Below, in pieces: positions 31,431 to 35,794 of a stretch of DNA of 35,794 nt (positions are counted from its first letter, which is position 1; each line of letters opens with the position of its first letter). Position numbers and translations under genes: made by a program. The stretch lies in assembly GCA_036389695.1 (NCBI GenBank), contig DASVWG010000138.1, positions 1 to 35,794 on the forward strand, written 5' to 3'. The notes under the pieces were generated by a model that made no database searches, was not told the DNA's origin, and saw nothing but the letters and a program-made list of their open reading frames with translations. This stretch comes from JALZHR01 sp036389695. GTDB lineage: Bacteria > Acidobacteriota > Blastocatellia > Pyrinomonadales > Pyrinomonadaceae.

Positions 31431-31547
31431 TTGATTGATGACTTTAGATTTTAGATTGATGATTGGTCGTTTGCTGACGGCAAATCTAAAATCGGCAATC
31501 TAAAATCTAAAATGATAAACCCGCCCGCTACCGCAGGCGGTTCTGAC
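31400..31547. repeat. Nested word-type inverted repeat R12, overlapping a gene end
   Basis: The outer arms are 31400-31428 (gtcagaaccgcctgcggtag and following) and 31519-31547 (its complement). The inner arms are 'ttagattttagatt' (31443-31456) and 'aatctaaaatctaaaat' (31497-31513) words. The outer left arm encodes the last residues and stop codon of the amidohydrolase gene. Confidence 0.88.
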
Positions 31548-31575
31548 CTCGACGAGCGAAAAAGGGGAACAGTCT

Positions 31576-32478
31576 ATGAAAACATTCAGAATTTTTATTT
31601 TAACGCTTTTATCCGTCGGTTTATTTACTGGCGGCGCGCAGGCGCAGGCGAAAAGGAAGAAGGTTGTTAAAAAATCCAGAACGAGCACGACGAAAAAAAC
31701 GACGAAGCCGCCCGTCACTCCGCCCGTTGTCGAGCCGCGCAAGGAAGATTACAAAATCATCGCCGGAGGCGCGGACGCGAAAGCGGAAACGCCGTTTTTG
31801 TTCGTTGCGCGCGACGCGAAAACCTACGCTCTGCTGCAAGCTCTGGTCGAAAATCTGCCCGAGGCTTCGACCGTCGATTTTACGAAAGAAGCCGTCGTCG
31901 CCGCTTTTGCCGGAACGAAGCCGACGGCGGGCTGGGAAGTTTTGATTCGCCGTCTTTCCGACAAGGTTTTGATTGATTTAAGCGAGCCGAGCAAGGATAT
32001 GATGCAGGCGCAGATGTTGACGACGCCGTATAAAATCGCGGTCGTTCCGGTGGAAGACGAAAAACCTCTGGCGCTGGACGCGACGCCGACCTGGACGAAC
32101 AAATGGACGAATTATCGCGTCGCCAAAGCTAGCTTTATCTATTCGGGCGGCTTTGCTTTCCGCGAAAGAACCTTCGGCGCGGAAGGCTCAATCGGCGTTT
32201 TGACTTACGGCGATTTAATCACGCTGGCGTTTAATCTGACGGCGAAAGGCGATAAAAAAATGATGCTCGCGGAAATGGCTTCCGGCAGCTTGAAAGACGG
32301 AAAAATCACGCTCGCGCGGCTCGACGCGGGAACTTTTTCCGAAAATCCGAAACCGCCCGTCAATGTTTCGGGGACGATTTCGGACGCGAAGCTTTCGTTA
32401 AGATTTGAACCGAATCCGGCAACCGTCGACGACGGTTTTCAAGCGCGAGGAACGGTCGAAGCCGTGCCGGTTAAATAA
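31576..32478 (+). CDS. Secreted PrcB-like domain protein
   Basis: A 300-residue protein. A signal peptide (hydrophobic stretch 6-20, cleavage after AQA near 25) is followed by a Lys/Thr/Pro-rich linker to about 55. Residues 70-150 resemble the PrcB C-terminal domain (PF14343): TPFLFVARDAKTYALLQA, then VDFTKEAVVAAFAGTKPTAGW. PrcB was described as part of a Treponema surface protease complex; in other bacteria the domain is a stand-alone extracytoplasmic module of unknown role. The C-terminal half is beta-rich with no catalytic motif. The ribosome binding site (aggggaac) lies 7 bases before the ATG and is good. Transcription probably starts between R12 and the gene. Confidence 0.72.
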   Translation: MKTFRIFILTLLSVGLFTGGAQAQAKRKKVVKKSRTSTTKKTTKPPVTPPVVEPRKEDYKIIAGGADAKAETPFLFVARDAKTYALLQALVENLPEASTVDFTKEAVVAAFAGTKPTAGWEVLIRRLSDKVLIDLSEPSKDMMQAQMLTTPYKIAVVPVEDEKPLALDATPTWTNKWTNYRVAKASFIYSGGFAFRERTFGAEGSIGVLTYGDLITLAFNLTAKGDKKMMLAEMASGSLKDGKITLARLDAGTFSENPKPPVNVSGTISDAKLSLRFEPNPATVDDGFQARGTVEAVPVK

Positions 32479-32498
32479 ATAAAACGCCGGAAACAATC

Positions 32499-33125
32499 TC
32501 AGGAATTGACTGCCGCGCCGGTTTCTCCGTTGCCGCCTTCGCCGGTATTTTCGCCGCCGGTATTAGTATTAGTTTTGCCCTTTCCGAAGCTGTCGCTGAA
32601 GAACGCAGGGATACATAAGACGCCCAGAATAATGATGAAAAGCCAAACCATTTTGACGGTAAAAGGGTCGGCAGACACTTCTCCGCCGGTTGCAAAGCTT
32701 GCTTGCTGCTGCTCGGTCGGCAACACCCTCGCGACCGCCACCGCCACGCCGTTAATGGCATCATTCGCCTGAGCGAGCGGACCGCTTTTCGTTCCCAGAT
32801 CACTGGCGCTGACGCCCAGAATGCTGCCGGCAAGAGTCGTCAGCCACTTCCCCGACAAAAAAAACAGGGCGGCGACACCAAAAAAGAGAGCCCAGATAGT
32901 GGTAATGACCACCACGCCCAGATAAAATTGGTTTAGAGCGTTAAAGATGAGATATAAAATTAACGATAGAATGACGAGCACGATAACCAGAATAACCCAC
33001 AGAATTATGAGCGCTTTCGTCCGATACTGGGGGGACATCGCGTCCTGAGCAAGTTTTTTGATAAAGTCCAAGCCTGTCTGATGTCCGACCTGCTCAGTAG
33101 CATTGAGAAAACTCTTTTGATACAT
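32499..33125 (-). CDS. Hypothetical multi-pass membrane protein
   Basis: A 208-residue protein of unknown function. Three or four hydrophobic helices are visible (about 37-65, 68-92, 95-115 and 158-176). Between them is a polar stretch (ASDLGTKSGPLAQANDAING). The C-terminal 25 residues are Gly/Asn/Thr/Glu-rich and soluble. A good ribosome binding site (taggagaa) precedes the ATG at 33125. A predicted promoter and a leader hairpin lie upstream. The neighbour downstream is the convergent PrcB-like gene. Confidence 0.8.
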   Translation of the reverse strand: MYQKSFLNATEQVGHQTGLDFIKKLAQDAMSPQYRTKALIILWVILVIVLVILSLILYLIFNALNQFYLGVVVITTIWALFFGVAALFFLSGKWLTTLAGSILGVSASDLGTKSGPLAQANDAINGVAVAVARVLPTEQQQASFATGGEVSADPFTVKMVWLFIIILGVLCIPAFFSDSFGKGKTNTNTGGENTGEGGNGETGAAVNS

Positions 33126-33160
33126 CGGCGTTCTCCTATAAATAATTGTAGTTTTTGAGC

Positions 33161-33176
33161 GCGCTTCACAAAGCGC
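33161..33176 (-). promoter_or_regulatory. Leader hairpin upstream of the membrane protein gene
   Basis: The stem gcgctt (33161-33166) and aagcgc (33171-33176) has a four-base loop and a GC-rich base. It sits about 36 bases before the ATG, inside the predicted 5' leader. It may be an RNA stability or regulatory hairpin; no known riboswitch class is matched. Confidence 0.35.
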
Positions 33177-33249
33177 CTTTCATCAAAGATGCGGCTTAAA
33201 GATAAGGTTCCGCACCCGCCTGCGATTTCAATTAATAAATACGATGAAC

Positions 33250-33278
33250 TATATAACCGAATATGAAGTTTAATGCAA
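33250..33278 (-). promoter_or_regulatory. Probable sigma70 promoter for the membrane protein gene
   Basis: Read on the minus strand, TTGCAT (33273-33278) and TATATA (33250-33255) are separated by 17 bases. They lie about 125 bases upstream of the ATG. The 312-base gap between 33126 and 33437 otherwise holds the leader hairpin and repeat R13, and no gene. Confidence 0.5.
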
Positions 33279-33331
33279 GAAATAATTTTATTTTTCGGCA
33301 ATATATTTAACTCGCCCGAGAGAAAAACGTA

Positions 33332-33423
33332 TCAGTAGCCCGACCGTCAGGAAGGGCTTGCCGGATGGTGGAAATCGCTTCGAATCTTCAGACGCCAAGC
33401 CCGCGCTCACGCTTGGGCTACTG
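33332..33423. repeat. Word-type inverted repeat R13, left flank of the SCO gene
   Basis: The left word is 33332-33358 (tcagtagcccgaccgtcagg and following). The right word is 33397-33423 (aagcccgcgctcacgcttgg and following). The two words differ in their inner part but share complementary ends (cagtagccc / gggctactg). The reverse complement of the whole arrangement occurs as R14 on the other side of the SCO gene. Confidence 0.9.
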
Positions 33424-33437
33424 CCACTTCTTAAGCT

Positions 33438-34328
33438 CTATTTTAAAGTCGCCTGCATCTCTCTCAACAAATCGTTCGGCGTCCAATCGTTTCCGGCGAA
33501 GATTTTCGTCACTTTGCCGTCGGGCGCGATGACCGCCGTGCGCAGCGAATGGCTGAACTGCGTTTTGTCGTTCGGGTCGGTTTCGTAGCGCAGACCGAAA
33601 AAGTCCGCCACTTCGCGCACTTCCTTGTCTGCGCCGACCGCCAGCTGCCAGACGGTAAAATCCGGCGGCGCGTTTTTGCCCAGGTATCCGAGCCCGTATT
33701 GTTTCAATTTTTCGGGCGTGTCGCGCGCCGGGTCGAACGAGATGCTCAACAGGCGAATTTTGTCTTTCAAATCCGTGTCGCGAATCTGGTTGGCAAGGTC
33801 GCTGAAATTCGTCGACATCTTGATGCAGTAATCGGGCAGCGGGCATTGCGCGTAGATAAACGTGACGGCGAGCGCCTTGCCGCGATAATCTTTGAGCGAA
33901 AAACGTTTGCCGTCCTGATTGGTCAGCTTGAAATCGGGAATTTCTCTGCCGACTTGCGCGAAGCGCTCGTCAACCGGCGGCGCGGGCTGATTCGGATTCG
34001 GCGCGGCGATGATTCCGATGTCTTCCAGCCAGTAATCGCCCTTCGCGTCGTCCACGACCAATTGAGCGCGAATCTCCGCGCCCGGCGTCAAATCTTCCCA
34101 GACCCAATCGGCGCGAATCGGAAAGCTCATCGTCATCGCGTCCATATAACCCGGAATATCGTCGTGCGCGATTTCCGCTTTCTTTTTCGCCTTATCGACC
34201 GAGACGACCTTGCCTTTCAAACTGTAGCGTTTCGCCTCAGCCGAAGCGTTTTGCGTTGACTGAGGCGTTTTTTGACACGCGGCGACGAAGAAAACAGTCA
34301 ATAGAAACAGTAAAATTGCTTTTTTCAT
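33438..34328 (-). CDS. SCO1/SenC family lipoprotein with N-terminal CusF-like domain
   Basis: A 296-residue protein. The lipoprotein signal ends in FVAAC with the lipidated Cys18. Residues about 35-110 resemble a CusF/CopB-type copper-binding domain (KGKVVSVDKAKKKAEIAHDD, then MDAMTMSFPI with several Met). Residues about 125-296 are a SCO domain in a thioredoxin fold, with Cys162 and Cys168 and His260 (FSHS) as copper ligands. Classical SCO proteins have CxxxC; here the spacing is CPLPDYC (five residues between). Its role would be copper delivery to cytochrome oxidase or redox control in the periplasm. It is flanked on both sides by inverted copies of the same repeat. There is no strong ribosome binding site. 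Confidence 0.9.
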   Translation of the reverse strand: MKKAILLFLLTVFFVAACQKTPQSTQNASAEAKRYSLKGKVVSVDKAKKKAEIAHDDIPGYMDAMTMSFPIRADWVWEDLTPGAEIRAQLVVDDAKGDYWLEDIGIIAAPNPNQPAPPVDERFAQVGREIPDFKLTNQDGKRFSLKDYRGKALAVTFIYAQCPLPDYCIKMSTNFSDLANQIRDTDLKDKIRLLSISFDPARDTPEKLKQYGLGYLGKNAPPDFTVWQLAVGADKEVREVADFFGLRYETDPNDKTQFSHSLRTAVIAPDGKVTKIFAGNDWTPNDLLREMQATLK

Positions 34329-34355
34329 AAATAATGCAAATTAGTTGGAAGGTGT

Positions 34356-34491
34356 CAGTAGCCCAAGCGTGAGCGCGGGCTTTCTGAAAGGATAAAGACG
34401 AAGAGCGAAAGGCGAAAGCCAAAGCATTCTTCCATTTATTCTTTTGCCTTTCTCCCTTCGCTAAGCCCTCCCTGACGGTCGGGCTACTGAC
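34356..34491. repeat. Word-type inverted repeat R14, inverted copy of R13
   Basis: The left word 34356-34383 is the reverse complement of R13's right word. The right word 34463-34491 is the reverse complement of R13's left word. An inner pair of words ('gcgaaaggcgaaag' and 'ctttctcccttcgc') also pairs. R13 and R14 together bracket the SCO gene in inverted orientation. Confidence 0.9.
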
Positions 34492-34550
34492 ACTTTAAAA
34501 TCTTTAATAAAATCATACGAAATCGAAACTGAAATTGCCAAAATTAGTGT

Positions 34551-34799
34551 TGCGGCAGGTTGATTCTACGCGGAATCAACCTGATTCCGCGACGCAGCAA
34601 CCTGATTCCACGTTGAATCGACCTAATTCCAAGTTGCGGCGACCTGATTCTGACTGGAATCACCTTGATTCCAAGCTGCGGCGACCTGATTCTGGTTGGA
34701 ATCACCTTGATTCCGTGTGGAATCAACCCGCCGCGTTACGGAATCGACCTGATTCTGCGCGGAATCAGCCTGCTGCGCTTTGGAATCAGGTCGCCGCAA
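34551..34799. repeat. Tandem array of about eleven 21-bp units built from GANTC and GCNGC palindromes
   Basis: The units are 20-22 bases, average 21, with consensus cctgattccnnnnnggaatca. Each half-unit centre is either GANTC (gattc eight times, gaatc eight times) or GCNGC (gcggc, gcagc, gctgc, gccgc, about seven times). Neighbouring half-sites pair both within and between units, so the array can form many small hairpins. Both strands, when translated in the matching frame, give the same heptad style (RNQPDSA-like or WNQPAAL-like) because the units are palindromic. There is no spacer sequence, so it is not a CRISPR array. It sits just downstream of the Slt gene's 3' end, between it and the SCO gene. 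Confidence 0.85.
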
Positions 34800-34852
34800 T
34801 ACTGCGCCGCATACACGCAAAATTGAATTTAAGGTCTGCAAACCAAAAAAAT

Positions 34853-35794
34853 TCAGCGAGATTTCAGCTTTTCGTCGTAAATCATTTGATAAACGCGGTA
34901 ATTCGCCATCACGCGGTAGACGTAATCTTTCGACTGCGAAAAGAGAATTTCCGGCACGTAGCGGTCGGGCTGGTCGGATTTGGCGCGCGCCAGCCAGCGC
35001 TGCATATTCAGCTCGCCGCCGTTGTAGCTCGCCGCGACCGCCTGCGGCTGGTTCGGAAACATGCGGAAAAGATTTTGCAGATACTGCGAGCCGAACAGGA
35101 CGGCGATTGGCGGATTGTAAAGCTCGTCCTGCTGGAAATTTTTTCGATTCAGTTCATTCGCAATCTGATTTGCCGTCGCCGAGATAAACTGCATCAGCCC
35201 GCGCGCCGCCGCGTAGGATTTGACGTCGGCGCGATAACGCGATTCCTGCCGCATTATCGAAAGCACGAAACGCGTGTCCAGATTTCTCTCCGGCGCGTAT
35301 TGCAAAAGCGCGTCCCGATACGGCGCGGGATAAAGAATCTCGATTTGCTCGCGCGGAATCAATTCGATTTGATAATCGGCGGGCACGTTGCGCCAGAGCG
35401 GTTCGAGATACGCAATCGCGCGGTTCGCCATATCGCCGCGCTTGTAAAAAACCGCTAAGGTGTAAGCCGTGTCCGCCGGAAAAACCGATAAATTATTCGC
35501 GCTCGTCTGCATTCCGGCGAGCGATTTCAGCTTGTCCACAACGTTCGGCGAAAGCTTTTCGCGCAGCGCCGTTTCCAGTTCCGGCGCGCCTTCATCATAA
35601 AGACCAAGAAAAAGCAGCTCGTCCGCCAAAGCCTGATGAACGGAACTCGCCTGAGCTTTTCTCGCATCCGTCAAAACTTCCCTGCGCCCGAATTCGAGCA
35701 GTTTCGCGCTCGGAATTTTCTGGTATTCGGGCAGCGTCTGATAGCTTCGGCGCAGGATTTCCAGCATTTTCTGGCGCATTTCCGCCGCGTCGTT
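34853..35794 (-). CDS. Soluble lytic transglycosylase (Slt-type), 5' end outside the window
   Basis: The frame is open to the window edge, so the N-terminus is missing; an internal ATG at 35779 is not necessarily the start. The visible portion of about 313 residues contains helical repeats (YTLAVFYKRGDMANRAIAYL) like the superhelical U/L region of Slt70, followed by the SLT domain. Its catalytic Glu is in SIMRQESRYRA, then come GLMQFISATA and AASYNGGELNMQRW. It would cleave peptidoglycan glycan strands in the periplasm. It is the second transglycosylase in the window (the other is at 29301) and, unlike it, has the large accessory region. The C-terminus ends 54 bases before the 21-bp repeat array. 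Confidence 0.9.
   Translation of the reverse strand, partial: NDAAEMRQKMLEILRRSYQTLPEYQKIPSAKLLEFGRREVLTDARKAQASSVHQALADELLFLGLYDEGAPELETALREKLSPNVVDKLKSLAGMQTSANNLSVFPADTAYTLAVFYKRGDMANRAIAYLEPLWRNVPADYQIELIPREQIEILYPAPYRDALLQYAPERNLDTRFVLSIMRQESRYRADVKSYAAARGLMQFISATANQIANELNRKNFQQDELYNPPIAVLFGSQYLQNLFRMFPNQPQAVAASYNGGELNMQRWLARAKSDQPDRYVPEILFSQSKDYVYRVMANYRVYQMIYDEKLKSR

Noticed and set aside
34551..34799. CRISPR array
   Set aside because: Units are contiguous at about 21 bases with no unique spacers, and no cas genes are in the window.
5311..34799. A functional link between the DPPY-less methyltransferase-like protein and the GANTC array.
   Set aside because: They are about 28 kb apart, D12 enzymes normally target other sites, and the homologue lacks its catalytic motif, so nothing in the sequence supports a link.
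34535..35458. A 307-codon plus-strand frame that reads through the 21-bp array and antisense to the Slt gene, giving heptad-like PDS/PAA repeats at its start.
   Set aside because: The heptads come from the 21-bp palindromic DNA units and appear on both strands. The rest is antisense to a clear transglycosylase gene, and no ribosome binding site is present.
1..35794. Insertion sequences, prophage genes, tRNA or rRNA genes.
   Set aside because: No transposase, integrase or phage protein was recognised, and no tRNA-like T-loop with acceptor pairing was found by eye. A dedicated tRNA search could not be run.

Overview
The window looks like a chromosomal segment from an Acidobacteriota bacterium, probably class Blastocatellia (Pyrinomonadales-like). 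This rests on gene content: DUF4388-DnaJ-TPR proteins, EF-hand-like secreted proteins of the 'SPILIDVSGNGF' type, CusF-SCO1 fusions, TPR plus retropepsin proteins, and intermediate GC with purine-rich 'gaaaa/cgcg' coding sequence. No rRNA, tRNA, insertion sequence or CRISPR array was seen. The taxonomy is an inference from family recognition only.

Layout. 1-5.1 kb (all +): FAD-dependent amine/amino-acid oxidase, histone-deacetylase-like hydrolase, small zinc-ribbon protein, PaaG-like enoyl-CoA hydratase/isomerase, MFS permease. 5.3-8.8 kb (all -): a protein resembling an adenine-methyltransferase but lacking the catalytic motif, an HD-GYP protein, and a DUF4388-J-domain-TPR protein. 8.9-14 kb (all +): YaeQ-like protein, COG3375-type GNAT protein, Rieske oxygenase, then a mazE-mazF-ligA unit with overlapping genes. 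14-20.4 kb: a hypothetical protein (-), pirin (+), an AT-rich class II Fic protein (-), MurJ (-) and DacB/PBP4 (-). 20.4-25.6 kb (all +): a membrane-anchored protein, a frameshifted Cys-rich EF-hand-like secreted protein, Ogg2-type 8-oxoguanine glycosylase, and a TPR/double-retropepsin protein coupled to a PIN-domain protein. 25.8-27.5 kb (-): a three-gene operon of a Cys-rich putative hydrolase, a lipoprotein sharing its N-terminal domain, and a 75-aa Tat-signal peptide. A roughly 690-base gene-poor stretch follows. 28.2-32.5 kb (+): small protein, hypothetical, lytic transglycosylase, TrzN/MtaD-like amidohydrolase, PrcB-like secreted protein. 32.5-35.8 kb (-): a membrane protein, a CusF-SCO1 lipoprotein, and a Slt-type transglycosylase cut by the window edge.

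The peptidoglycan theme recurs (MurJ, DacB and two lytic transglycosylases). Otherwise the genes are mostly a mosaic of short housekeeping and accessory units.

The most striking content is non-coding. At least thirteen gene boundaries hold a hairpin built from tandem 7-11-nt 'words' on one arm and their reverse complement on the other. Some words are shared between loci, and some arms run into the 3' ends of genes or supply a Shine-Dalgarno sequence. Separately, 34551-34799 holds an array of about eleven 21-bp units whose half-sites are all GANTC or GCNGC; two helical turns per unit puts the sites on one DNA face. These two structures are my best candidates for something undescribed.
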